From Syntrophus buswellii (lineage in GTDB: Bacteria; Desulfobacterota; Syntrophia; Syntrophales; Syntrophaceae): a stretch of DNA of 64,000 bases. The stretch is from the NCBI RefSeq assembly GCF_046097065.1, contig NZ_CP175563.1, positions 1,240,001-1,304,000 on the forward strand, read 5' to 3'. Each line of letters begins with the position of its first letter. Position 1 is the stretch's first letter. The translations under genes and the position numbers were made by a program. Below, piece by piece: positions 49,706 through 58,786 of this stretch. Below the pieces are notes generated by a model, which was not told the DNA's origin, made no database searches, and worked only from the letters and a program-made list of their open reading frames with translations.

Positions 49706-51076
49706 ATGGAACCACGTAAGATTGTCTTGGAAGACAGCGAGATCCCCAGGCAATGGTATAACATCCAGGCGGACCTCCCGAAACCCCTCAGCCCACCACT
49801 TCACCCGGCGACGCAGCAGCCTGTCGGTCCCGATGATCTGGCCCCGATTTTCCCCATGAACATCATCGAACAGGAAGTCAGTACGCAGCGATGGATTGAC
49901 ATCCCTGAAGAAGTTTTGGAGAAGTACCTGATCTGGCGGCCTTCGCCCCTGTACCGGGCCAGGAGTTTTGAGAAACTCCTCGATGCGCCGGTGAAGATCT
50001 ATTACAAAAACGAAGGGGTCAGCCCTGCCGGATCCCACAAGCCCAATGCCGCCGTTCCCATGGCTTACTACAACAGGCAGTTCGGCATCAAGAGACTGAC
50101 AACGGAGACGGGGGCCGGACAATGGGGCAGCGCCCTGAGCATGGCGGCCGCCATGTTCGATCTGGAATGCCGTGTATACATGGTCCGGGTCAGCTTTGAG
50201 CAGAAGCCCTACCGGCGGATGCTCATGAATACCTGGGGGGCGGAATGCCTGTCCAGCCCCAGTGAGGTGACTCAGATCGGGAGGAAGATCCGGGCCGAAT
50301 ATCCCGATACCCCGGGCAGCCTGGGGATTGCCATCAGCGAAGCGATCGAAGACGCCGTAACCTCGAAGAACACCCGTTATGCCCTGGGGAGCGTCCTGAA
50401 TCACGTCCTCCTCTATCAGACCATCATCGGCCTGGAGGCTCACAAGCAGATGGAGAAAATCGGGATTTATCCCGACGTGGTCATGGGCTGCTGCGGCGGC
50501 GGAAGCAACTTCGCGGGCCTGTCGCTGCCCTTCGTCAAGGATAAGATCGAGGGAAAGCAGGTGGAGATCATCGGGGCGGAGCCCTCCTCCTGCCCGACCC
50601 TGACCCGGGGCCCCTTTGCCTATGATTTCGGAGATCTGGCAAAAATGACGCCCCTGCTGCCGATGCACACCCTGGGGCATGATTACGTCCCGGCGCCGAT
50701 CCATGCCGGGGGGCTGCGCTATCATGGGATGGCGCCCATTGTAAGCCACCTGCTCAATCTGGGGCTCATCGGGGCCCGGTCCTTCCACCAGCTCGACACC
50801 TTTGATGCCGGAATCAAGTGGGCGCGTTCGGAAGGGTTCGTCCCCGCGCCGGAAACCTGCCATGTCCTTGCCGCCGTCGTGGAAGAAGCCCGGAGGGCGA
50901 AGGAGGAGGGCAGGGAAAAGGTCATTCTCTTCAATTGGAGCGGACACGGCTTGATCGATCTCACCGCGTACGACGCCTATCTGTCAGGCAACCTGGTGCC
51001 CTATGAACTGCCGGATGAAGAAATCCAGCGCGTCCTGCAGGCGGTGGAGAACATGCCCAAACCCCGGAGCTTCTGA
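49706..51076 (+). CDS. trpB2: Tryptophan synthase beta chain, TrpB2 type
   Basis: The 456-residue protein is the longer TrpB2 form of the beta chain, with IWRPSPLYRARSFEKLL, the PLP lysine in AGSHKPNAAVP (about residue 112), ETGAGQWGSALS, the phosphate loop CCGGGSNFAG and the C-terminal FNWSGHGLIDLTAYDAYL. TrpB2 lacks some TrpA contact features and can work alone to join indole and serine, or serves indole salvage. AGGAG is 11 bases before the ATG. It has no other trp gene next to it, yet it is preceded by a Trp-codon leader and attenuator. Confidence 0.95.
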   Translation: MEPRKIVLEDSEIPRQWYNIQADLPKPLSPPLHPATQQPVGPDDLAPIFPMNIIEQEVSTQRWIDIPEEVLEKYLIWRPSPLYRARSFEKLLDAPVKIYYKNEGVSPAGSHKPNAAVPMAYYNRQFGIKRLTTETGAGQWGSALSMAAAMFDLECRVYMVRVSFEQKPYRRMLMNTWGAECLSSPSEVTQIGRKIRAEYPDTPGSLGIAISEAIEDAVTSKNTRYALGSVLNHVLLYQTIIGLEAHKQMEKIGIYPDVVMGCCGGGSNFAGLSLPFVKDKIEGKQVEIIGAEPSSCPTLTRGPFAYDFGDLAKMTPLLPMHTLGHDYVPAPIHAGGLRYHGMAPIVSHLLNLGLIGARSFHQLDTFDAGIKWARSEGFVPAPETCHVLAAVVEEARRAKEEGREKVILFNWSGHGLIDLTAYDAYLSGNLVPYELPDEEIQRVLQAVENMPKPRSF

Positions 51077-51239
51077 TTTTGGCGGATCCTGCGGCGGGAA
51101 ACGGGGAGGGGTTCAGCCCCTTTCCCCGCCGTATCCCCCTCATTCCTCTCCGGATCGAAAGGCCCTGTGACTCCCCTGTCATCAGCGGGGGGTGCGGCAG
51201 GAACGGGGTTTCCCTCCGGAGATCCTTCTCGGTGCTCTC

Positions 51240-51506
51240 ATGGAATCTTTTGACGACCTGACCATACGATGTCCCCGTCTGGGTCATGAAGTCCCTTTTT
51301 CCTATTGCCGTCGCGAGTCCGGAGATCTTCCCTGCATCCGCGTCCTTTCGTGCTGGGAATCCCGCATCCCGGCGGAGGCGTGCCTGCGGAAACAGATGAC
51401 CGCGGAAACCTGGGAACGGTTCTGCCGTCAGGAACCGAAAAACAAGGTGTCTTCTCTCATCGAACTGATCGAGGCGGCCAAAAAACGCGGCAAAATGAAG
51501 GATTAG
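51240..51506 (+). CDS. Small cysteine-rich protein, conserved type, function unknown
   Basis: The ATG at 51240 gives 88 residues; a longer in-frame start at 51192 lacks support. The protein has six cysteines spaced as RCPRLGHEVPFSYCRRESGDLPC, LSCW, EACL and RFC, which looks like a small metal-binding or redox fold. The C-terminal helix (SSLIELIEAAKKRGKM) is basic. I recall similar short proteins in related anaerobes but know no function. It lies between trpB2 and rarA. Confidence 0.65.
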   Translation: MESFDDLTIRCPRLGHEVPFSYCRRESGDLPCIRVLSCWESRIPAEACLRKQMTAETWERFCRQEPKNKVSSLIELIEAAKKRGKMKD

Positions 51507-51567
51507 GGGACTGTCGGGACCAAAGGCGCATCAGCGCCGCAGAGGTCTTGCAGAACGTGGAACGGCC

Positions 51568-52935
51568 ATGGATCACTTGAAATCAAACGAACAGGCGGCG
51601 GACCGGGATCGCCGGCCTCTCGCGGATCGGATGAGGCCGCAGACTCTGGAGGAGTTTTCCGGGCAGGGCCATCTCCTGAAGGAGGGGAGTCTGCTGCGTC
51701 GGGCGATCGAGGAAGACCGGCTCTTTTCCGTCATCTTCTGGGGGCCTCCGGGTTCCGGGAAGACCACCCTGGCGCGGATACTGGCCGGGGAAACCAGGGC
51801 CTGGTTCACTTCCTTTTCCGCCGTGCTTTCCGGGGTCAAGGAACTTCGGAAGGTTGTGGAGGAAGCGGAAGCCCTGTGGCGGGATTCCAGGCAGAAAACG
51901 ATCCTTTTTGTCGACGAGATCCACCGGTTCAACAAGGCCCAGCAGGATGCCTTCCTTCCCCATGTGGAGAGCGGCCTGATCACGCTTATCGGGGCAACGA
52001 CGGAAAACCCCTCCTTCGAGGTCATTGCCCCCCTTTTGTCCCGCTGCCGGGTTCTGGTGCTCAAGGCCTATTCCGAGGAGGACCTGGCCCGGATCATTTC
52101 CCGCGCATTGAACGACCGCCAACGGGGGCTGGGAGCCCTCGAACTGACCCTAGATCCGGATGCCCTGGAGCACCTTGTCCGCACCGCCGACGGGGATGCC
52201 CGGACCGCCCTCAACAGCCTGGAGGCCGTCGCTTCCCTTCTGGCTGTGGGGGAGGGGAAACCGGGGCGGATTTCCCGCCTTCAGGTGGAGGATGCCCTGC
52301 AGCGAAAATCCCTTCAGTACGACAAGTCGGGGGAGGAACATTACAATCTGATCTCCGCCTTCCACAAGAGCCTCCGGGGTAGTGATCCCGATGCCGCCCT
52401 CTACTGGATGGGACGGATGCTTTCCGCCGGAGAGGACCCTCGCTATCTCGCCCGGCGGATGGTGCGGTTTGCGTCGGAGGATGTGGGCAATGCCGATCCC
52501 ATGGCGTTAAACATTGCCGTCGCCGCCATGCAGGCCTTTTCGTTCATCGGCTTGCCCGAAGGCGAGCTGGCCCTGGCTCAGGCCGCCGTCTACCTGGCGA
52601 CGGCGCCCAAGAGCAATGCCCTGTATGCCGGATACAGACGGGTGAAGGAGACGATCGCTTCCACCGGAACGCTTCCCGTTCCTCTCCACATCCGCAATGC
52701 CCCGACGCGACTCATGAAGGATCTCGGGTACGGACGGGATTACCGCTATGCCCATGACTATGAAGACGCTTTCGTTCCCCAGGATTATCTGCCGGAAGCC
52801 CTTTCCGGAAAAACGCCGCCGTTCTACCGCCCCACAGACCGCGGTTATGAGCGGACGATTCGGGACCGCCTGGAAAAATGGAGAAAGCTCCTGGAGAAGG
52901 CCCGGAAAAACGGGCCGGGTTCCCCCGAAACATAA
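51568..52935 (+). CDS. rarA: Replication-associated recombination protein RarA (MgsA)
   Basis: The 455-residue AAA+ protein has PLADRMRPQTLEEFSGQGHLL, Walker A FWGPPGSGKTTLARI (about 57-71), Walker B ILFVDEIHRFNKAQQDAFLP, sensor I ATTENPSFEV, and the Rar-specific C-terminal domain with GSDPDAALYWMGRMLSAGEDP, RRMVRFASEDVGNADP, ATAPKSNALY and HIRNAPTRLMKDLGYG. It acts at stalled replication forks. No clear ribosome-binding site precedes the ATG. Confidence 0.96.
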   Translation: MDHLKSNEQAADRDRRPLADRMRPQTLEEFSGQGHLLKEGSLLRRAIEEDRLFSVIFWGPPGSGKTTLARILAGETRAWFTSFSAVLSGVKELRKVVEEAEALWRDSRQKTILFVDEIHRFNKAQQDAFLPHVESGLITLIGATTENPSFEVIAPLLSRCRVLVLKAYSEEDLARIISRALNDRQRGLGALELTLDPDALEHLVRTADGDARTALNSLEAVASLLAVGEGKPGRISRLQVEDALQRKSLQYDKSGEEHYNLISAFHKSLRGSDPDAALYWMGRMLSAGEDPRYLARRMVRFASEDVGNADPMALNIAVAAMQAFSFIGLPEGELALAQAAVYLATAPKSNALYAGYRRVKETIASTGTLPVPLHIRNAPTRLMKDLGYGRDYRYAHDYEDAFVPQDYLPEALSGKTPPFYRPTDRGYERTIRDRLEKWRKLLEKARKNGPGSPET

Positions 52936-52953
52936 GAAAAACCCCTCTGCCTG

Positions 52954-55530
52954 CTATTTTTTCTCCAGGACCCCCCGTAATGTGACGGCCAGGGAACGCA
53001 GCGAAAAGGGTTTCTGAATGAAATTCAGGGATTTGTCCAACACGCCGTGCTGGGCAATCACATCGGCCGGATAGCCTGACATGAACAGGCATTTTACCTT
53101 CGGGTGCAGGGAAAGAAGGCTCCTGGAAAGCTCCAGTCCGTTCATCCTGGGCATGACCACGTCGGTCAGGAGCAGGTGGATCTCGCCGGGATGCTCACCG
53201 GCGATACGGAGGGCATCATCCGGACAGGAGGAAGCCAGCGCGGTATAACCCAGTTCCTGGAGCATCATGATGTTCATCTTCAGGATCGCCTCCTCGTCCT
53301 CAACCACCAGAATGGTCTCATGACCCCGGGGCGGCGCCTCGGGACCCTCTTCCTGTAACCCTTCGAGCCTGCCTTTGTACCGGGGCAGGTAGATCTTGAA
53401 GTTGGAGCCATTACCCTCCTGGCTGTCTACATCGATAAACCCATTGTTCTGTTTCACGATGCCGTAGACTGTGGCAAGCCCCAGGCCCGTGCCCTTTCCC
53501 GACTCCTTGGTGGTGAAGAACGGTTCGAAGAGGTTCTCCAGGATCTCCCCGCTCATGCCGAAACCGTCGTCACTCACGGCCAGCAGCACATAGTCGCCGG
53601 GGACGCAATCCGGATGGCGGGCTCGACAGGATTCGCCGAGGGTGACGTTTTCCGTTTCAATGGTGATGTTGCCGATGCCGGCAATGGCATCCCGGGCGTT
53701 GACGCACAGATTGGCCAATATCTGGTCGATCTGGGAGGGATCCATATTAACCGGCCACAGGCCATTGCCCGGCTGCCAGATGAGATCGATGTCTTCGCCG
53801 ATGAGGCGCCGCAGAAATTTCAGCATGCTTTCAAGGGTTTCGTTCAAATCCAGCACCTTCGGGACGATCGTCTGCTTGCGCGCAAAGGCCAGAAGCTGCC
53901 GGGTCAGGTTGGCGGAGCGTTCGGCAGCCTTTCGGATCTGCTGCAGGCCGGCAGCGACAGGGTGAGCCGGATCCACCCTGCTGAAGGCCAGATCCGTGTA
54001 CCCGATGATGACCCCCAACATGTTGTTGAAGTCGTGGGCGACGCCACCGGCCAGCCTGCCGATGGATTCCATCTTCTGGGCCTGGGCGAACTGTGCCCGT
54101 AGCTTATCCTGCTCTTCTTCCGCCCGTTTGCGTTCGGTGATGTCTTCCGATATGCCGAGGAGGTAGGCGGGTTTCCCATTTCTGTCGGGGATAGGAATCT
54201 TTTTGGTGTGCAGGATTCGTGTCCCCGACTTCGATTCAACGAGCTCCTCGGGGATGTCGTACAGCTGCCCGCTCTCCAGCACCTCCCGGTCCTTTTTAAG
54301 AAAAAAGTCCGCCTGCTCCCTTGGGAAGAAGTCGTAATCGCTCTTGCCGATCAGTTCCTCCCTCCTGTATCCAAGAAGATGTTCGCCGGCCCTGTTAAAC
54401 CGGATGAATTTCAATTCACGGGAATCCTTGATAAAAATCATGTTGGGAATGTTCTCGATGATCGATGACAGGAACTCTTCCCTTTCCTTGAGCATCTCCT
54501 CGGCCCGCTTGTGTTCCGTGACGTCCTCCAGGGTCTCCACGGCGCCGAGAATGCTTCCCTTGGAATCCTTTATGGTTGACGCCGTAAAATAGAGCCACTT
54601 CCCTCCATCCCCGATCTCGGGGAAAAAGTCCGTCCCCTCGTAAGCGCCATCCACGAGCACCGATTTCGCGTACTTCCCTTCATAGAGCAGCGGGATTTTC
54701 TCCACAGCCCCGTCTATGAGCAGATCGGCCATCGTGGGTCGTTTCTTTCCGTAGAAGGGGACGGACTGGCCATCCGTGCCCACCATCTCCTCGGCCCTGA
54801 CCCCGCTGTATTTCTCAAGGGCCTTATTCCACATCACGACCCTGTGATCCCTTCCGATTACAAATTGAGGGATCGGTGAGCCGTCAAGAATGTTCCGCAG
54901 AAGGTTCTCGCTGTTACGAAGAGCTTCTTCCGTGCGCTTGCGTTCGGTAATGTCGCGAAGGGATTCGATGGCGCCGATGATCTTTCCGGAAGAGTCGCGT
55001 AATTTTGATGCGGTTCCCGAAAGATAGGCACCCTTTCCGCCATAGGCGCTTGGCACGTAGGCCTCGGCGTACAGGATGGCACCGCCCTTCCTGAAGACAT
55101 AGTTATAGTGATCTTTCTCATAATCATCATCCGGCAGGAGGGCGAGATCGATCAGAAGCGGTCTGGCCCTGCCGTAAAAGGGAATGGCGTATTCATACCT
55201 TTCCCTGCCGATCATCTCCCCTTTGGAAACCTGGGTCAACTGCTCCATGGACCTGTTCCACGCGATGACCTTCCCGCTGCGATCAATCGCAAAGATGGCG
55301 TCTGGAAGGGCGTCAATGATTTCGTCAAGCGTCTTGTAGGAATCCCAGAGTGGTTCATCGGCCTTCCTGAGCTTTACACGCTCGATCAGCTGATGAATCG
55401 AAACGGCGAGACTATCGATTTCATCCTCTCCTTTGGTTGAAAACAGGGGAGAGGAACCCTCATCCTCCAGGGCTTCCCGGACCATGTCCCTTATTCTGTC
55501 AATGCGACTCCGTTTTTGCGTTTCAGTCAT
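52954..55530 (-). CDS. Hybrid sensor histidine kinase: three PAS, HisKA, HATPase, receiver
   Basis: The ATG at 55530 follows AGAGG and gives 858 residues. Order: a helical N-terminal region, three PAS domains (about 75-205, 210-350 and 355-475), HisKA with phospho-histidine in GGVAHDFNNMLGVI (about 498), HATPase with NLCVNARDAI and GTGLGLATVYGIV, and a C-terminal receiver with acceptor aspartate in LLLTDVVMP (about 793). PAS1 and PAS2 carry the variant PFYGxxRP motif (YEYAIPFYGRARPLLIDL, SVPFYGKKRP). No membrane segment is seen, so it senses cytoplasmic signals. No partner regulator is adjacent. Confidence 0.93.
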   Translation of the reverse strand: MTETQKRSRIDRIRDMVREALEDEGSSPLFSTKGEDEIDSLAVSIHQLIERVKLRKADEPLWDSYKTLDEIIDALPDAIFAIDRSGKVIAWNRSMEQLTQVSKGEMIGRERYEYAIPFYGRARPLLIDLALLPDDDYEKDHYNYVFRKGGAILYAEAYVPSAYGGKGAYLSGTASKLRDSSGKIIGAIESLRDITERKRTEEALRNSENLLRNILDGSPIPQFVIGRDHRVVMWNKALEKYSGVRAEEMVGTDGQSVPFYGKKRPTMADLLIDGAVEKIPLLYEGKYAKSVLVDGAYEGTDFFPEIGDGGKWLYFTASTIKDSKGSILGAVETLEDVTEHKRAEEMLKEREEFLSSIIENIPNMIFIKDSRELKFIRFNRAGEHLLGYRREELIGKSDYDFFPREQADFFLKKDREVLESGQLYDIPEELVESKSGTRILHTKKIPIPDRNGKPAYLLGISEDITERKRAEEEQDKLRAQFAQAQKMESIGRLAGGVAHDFNNMLGVIIGYTDLAFSRVDPAHPVAAGLQQIRKAAERSANLTRQLLAFARKQTIVPKVLDLNETLESMLKFLRRLIGEDIDLIWQPGNGLWPVNMDPSQIDQILANLCVNARDAIAGIGNITIETENVTLGESCRARHPDCVPGDYVLLAVSDDGFGMSGEILENLFEPFFTTKESGKGTGLGLATVYGIVKQNNGFIDVDSQEGNGSNFKIYLPRYKGRLEGLQEEGPEAPPRGHETILVVEDEEAILKMNIMMLQELGYTALASSCPDDALRIAGEHPGEIHLLLTDVVMPRMNGLELSRSLLSLHPKVKCLFMSGYPADVIAQHGVLDKSLNFIQKPFSLRSLAVTLRGVLEKK

Positions 55531-55663
55531 CTCTGCCTCTCTCGTGGTTGCGATAGGGACGATTGAATCTGGATTTCCGGGGAAATCCGCACTCAACGAA
55601 GGATCTTCGCTCAATGCGGATCGTTAAAGGTGAAATCGCAGGACGCTCTTTGATGCCGTCCCG

Positions 55664-58420
55664 TCAGCGGCGGTCCAGTTCCTGGCGGAGCATCCTCATC
55701 AAATCCAGGCTCTTGAAGGGTTTCTGGATGAGCTTGAGTCCATGGTCGAGAATAAAGTTCGTGTGCACGGCGTCTTCGCTGTATCCGCTCATGAAAAGGC
55801 AGCGGATTTCGGGGTTGATGGCGCGGATTTCGTCATAGACGGTACGTCCGCCCTTGCGGGGCATCACGACATCCAGCAGCAGCAGGTCGACCTCCCGGCC
55901 GTGCTCCTGGTAGATTCGCAGTGCGTCCTCGCCGTCGACGGCGGCCAGGACTCGATATCCGGCCATCTTGAGCATCTCGGTCGTCAGAAAACGAAGCGGT
56001 TCGTCGTCTTCCGCCATGAGAATGGTCTCATGGCCGCCCGGGGAGGGGACCTGTCTTTCCTCGAGGATTTCTTCGTCGGTGCTTTCGGTGACCGGTAGGT
56101 AGACATTGAAACGGGAGCCTTTCCCCGTTTCGCTGTAGACCTGGATCATGCCGTCGTGCTGCCGTACGACGCCGTAAACGGTGGCCAAGCCGAGACCTGT
56201 GCCATGCGACTTTTCCTTGGTCGTAAAAAAGGGCTCGAAGATCTTTTTCTGCGTTTCCCCGTCCATGCCGCAGCCTGAATCCGTAATGCTCAAGAGGACG
56301 TACCGGCCCGGCTTCGCCCAATCATGGTGGATGCAATAGTCTTCATCGAGCCAGACGTTTTGAGTTTCAATGGACAGGCGGCCTCCATCAGGCATGGCAT
56401 CCCGTGCGTTGACGCAGAGATTGATGAGCACCTGTTCGATCTGGCTCCGGTCGGCGTTAATCTTCCTTAGAGCGTGGCCGGGAAGGATGCTCAGCTCGAT
56501 GTTTTCGCCGATTAGGCGACGGAGCATCTTCATCAGATCGTCAACGACCTGGTTCAAGTCCAGGGGGCCGAGCTGGAGCACCTGCCGCCTGCTGAAGGCG
56601 AGAAGCTGGCGGGTCAGAGCCGCCGCTCTCTCGCCGGCCTTTTCCACCTCCTTCAATTTTCCGTAGTGCTTATTGTCCTGTCCCATGGAGAAGAGCACCA
56701 TATTGGTGTAGCCCAGGATGGCCTGGAGGATGTTGTTGAAGTCGTGGGCGACCCCGCCGGCGAGCTGGCCGATGGCCTCCATTTTCTGGGCCTGGCGCAG
56801 TTGCTCTTCAAGGGTTTTGCGCGCCGTGATGTCCTGGGCAATGATTATGGATCCTCCGGACGCGTCCCTGCCGTTGAGATACGACCGGCTCAGCAGGACA
56901 CAGATTTTCTCTCCGTCCTTCCGCTTCATCCGCACCTCCTTCGTCGCGTAGTGCGATGGTGAATAAAGGGATTCCCCAACGGCCCTGCATTCGTCGTCGC
57001 TGAAGTAGAGGAAATCCGTCCTCCGGCCGACCATCTCTTCAGGCCGGTACCCGAAGGTCTGGACGCAATGATCGTTGACCCGTGTCAGGATCCTGTCCTG
57101 ATCGATGACGCAGATGGCGAGGGGAGCCGCCTGGAACAGGACCCTCCAGAGGGCTTCATTCTGCTTGTGGGCCGTGATATCGTGAGATGAAGAGATGACG
57201 GCCTTGACCTTTCCGGAGGCGTCCCGTTCGGGAATGAGCATCGAGTCCAGCCACGTTCCGTCGGGAAGTTGGAACTCCGTGCGGCCGATCTCCCCGGAGA
57301 GAAAGGCCTGCTCCGTTGCCTGCTCCATCAGGGAGCAAAGCTCTTCGGGGGCTCCCGCTTCTTCAAGGGTTTTTCCGATGAAGTTCCCGGGGGGAATTCC
57401 GGTCTGTTCCTTCACGTTGGGATTGACATACAGGAGGCGATGGCGGCGATCAAAACGCATGATCGTGTCCCGGCTGTTTTCCACAACGGCGCGGAACTTC
57501 TCTTCGCTTTCCCGGAGCGCCGTCTCCGTCGCTTTGCGCCGGGTGATGTCCCGGACATTGGCCAGTACGACGGGACGGCTGCCAAGATCGATCCGTTTGA
57601 GGGCGACATCGACATCGAACAGGGAGCCGTCGTTCGGCCGCTTTGCCTTCCATTCAAAGGTGACCGTTTCCCCCTTCATGACCCGGTCCCATCGTTCCTT
57701 CTGCTCCGCCAGGGAGCTGCCCTCGCAGGAAAAATCGTCGATGATGGTGGAGCGGATCGCCTGTTCTTTCGTGATTTCGTAGAGGTCAAGCATTCTCTGG
57801 TTGCCTTCCAGGATCCGTCCTTCGAGGTCATGAATGAAAATCGCGTCGTAGGTGTTGTCAAGAATCGTCCGGAGGGCCTGTTCCGATTTTTTCAAGGCCC
57901 GTTCCGCCTTCTTCCGTTCGCTGATATCCCGGGATATGACGAGAATTCCGGTGAGTTTGCCTTGCGTGTCCCGGATAAAGGAAAAATTGGCTTCCATCCA
58001 GATCAGGGAGCCATCCTTCCTGAAGGTTTCTATTTCCATCGTTCTGGTCCTGTCCGGATCGGCGGTCCCGGTCGCTTCCAGCTTCATTTCTTCCTCGAAA
58101 GCAGAACGGACCTGCTGCAGGGATTCCGGGGTAAGGTCCTGATTGATGGTTCTTTCTGAAGCCTCTTCGACGGTGAACCCACGGATTCGAAACACGGAGG
58201 GGCTCAGATAGACGCAACGCTGATTCAAGTCCAGGATGCGGATGATGTCCGCGGTATTTCCCATGATGAAGCGATATTTCGCTTCGATTTCCCTGAGAGA
58301 GTCATCCATGTGCTGATGCTCTGCCTTGTACCGCTCCAGCTCTTGAATATGTTGCTTCAGCGAGGAGATTTCATCGAGGAGTTCCTGATGTCCCCTGTTT
58401 ATTGCGTCCGTGTGTCCCAT
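55664..58420 (-). CDS. Hybrid sensor histidine kinase: PAS array, HisKA, HATPase, receiver
   Basis: The 918-residue protein starts with a coiled coil (about 10-45), then at least four PAS domains, each followed by a DITxRK-type linker (VISRDISERKKAE, VRDITRRKATE, SSSHDITAHKQNE, AQDITARKTLE). HisKA has GGVAHDFNNILQAILGY (about 555), HATPase has NLCVNARDAM and GTGLGLATVYGVV, and the receiver has LLLLDVVMPRKGG (about 849). It is soluble. It is the second of three related kinases here, transcribed toward the first with 133 bases between. GGGAG stands before the ATG. Confidence 0.93.
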   Translation of the reverse strand: MGHTDAINRGHQELLDEISSLKQHIQELERYKAEHQHMDDSLREIEAKYRFIMGNTADIIRILDLNQRCVYLSPSVFRIRGFTVEEASERTINQDLTPESLQQVRSAFEEEMKLEATGTADPDRTRTMEIETFRKDGSLIWMEANFSFIRDTQGKLTGILVISRDISERKKAERALKKSEQALRTILDNTYDAIFIHDLEGRILEGNQRMLDLYEITKEQAIRSTIIDDFSCEGSSLAEQKERWDRVMKGETVTFEWKAKRPNDGSLFDVDVALKRIDLGSRPVVLANVRDITRRKATETALRESEEKFRAVVENSRDTIMRFDRRHRLLYVNPNVKEQTGIPPGNFIGKTLEEAGAPEELCSLMEQATEQAFLSGEIGRTEFQLPDGTWLDSMLIPERDASGKVKAVISSSHDITAHKQNEALWRVLFQAAPLAICVIDQDRILTRVNDHCVQTFGYRPEEMVGRRTDFLYFSDDECRAVGESLYSPSHYATKEVRMKRKDGEKICVLLSRSYLNGRDASGGSIIIAQDITARKTLEEQLRQAQKMEAIGQLAGGVAHDFNNILQAILGYTNMVLFSMGQDNKHYGKLKEVEKAGERAAALTRQLLAFSRRQVLQLGPLDLNQVVDDLMKMLRRLIGENIELSILPGHALRKINADRSQIEQVLINLCVNARDAMPDGGRLSIETQNVWLDEDYCIHHDWAKPGRYVLLSITDSGCGMDGETQKKIFEPFFTTKEKSHGTGLGLATVYGVVRQHDGMIQVYSETGKGSRFNVYLPVTESTDEEILEERQVPSPGGHETILMAEDDEPLRFLTTEMLKMAGYRVLAAVDGEDALRIYQEHGREVDLLLLDVVMPRKGGRTVYDEIRAINPEIRCLFMSGYSEDAVHTNFILDHGLKLIQKPFKSLDLMRMLRQELDRR

Positions 58421-58519
58421 CAGATCGGTTTTCTCCCGTATCGGATCTCAAAAGGATGACCGTGAAAAGAAAAAAGGTCCATTATATAAGGAAATAAAAG
58501 ACAAAAAATTTTATCACTT

Positions 58520-58547
58520 TTGTCAGAAGATTGACAGATTTTATTAT
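58520..58547 (+). promoter_or_regulatory. Promoter with embedded inverted repeat
   Basis: TTGTCA (58520-58525) and TATTAT (58542-58547) are 16 bases apart, each five of six to consensus. The arms TGTCA (58521-58525) and TGACA (58532-58536), spaced by 6, form an inverted repeat over the -35 region that could be an operator in this divergent spacer. Confidence 0.45.
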
Positions 58548-58642
58548 CATGAGAGGCAAGAAACATTCCCGTTTTCCTGTTATGTTGAACTCGATGCGGA
58601 ATTCCCATGAGAAGGTTCAGGGGTGGTCTTTCTGAGATTGTC

Positions 58643-58672
58643 TTGACAGGAGGGAAGCATTTTAATTATGGT
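58643..58672 (+). promoter_or_regulatory. Second candidate promoter for the orphan gene
   Basis: A perfect TTGACA (58643-58648) is followed after 18 bases by TATGGT (58667-58672, four of six). It lies about 115 bases before the ATG at 58787 and supports that start over the one at 58607. Confidence 0.4.
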
Positions 58673-58786
58673 TCAGATCATTACAATATCCTTTCAAACG
58701 CGAGAGGTCCAGATCAGGCTCAGATTCTTCTGTTCGGCGATCGCGCAGGACGACAGGTCCAATCACGGCTGGAGGCGGAGGGAACC

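Larger units (their letters stand above)
58421..58786. other. Divergent region between the second hybrid kinase and the RelA/SpoT-like orphan
   Basis: The region is AT-rich near 58490-58555. It contains an inverted repeat with a promoter (58520-58547) and a second TTGACA promoter (58643-58672). An in-frame ATG at 58607 would extend the downstream gene by 60 residues but lacks a ribosome-binding site. Confidence 0.5.
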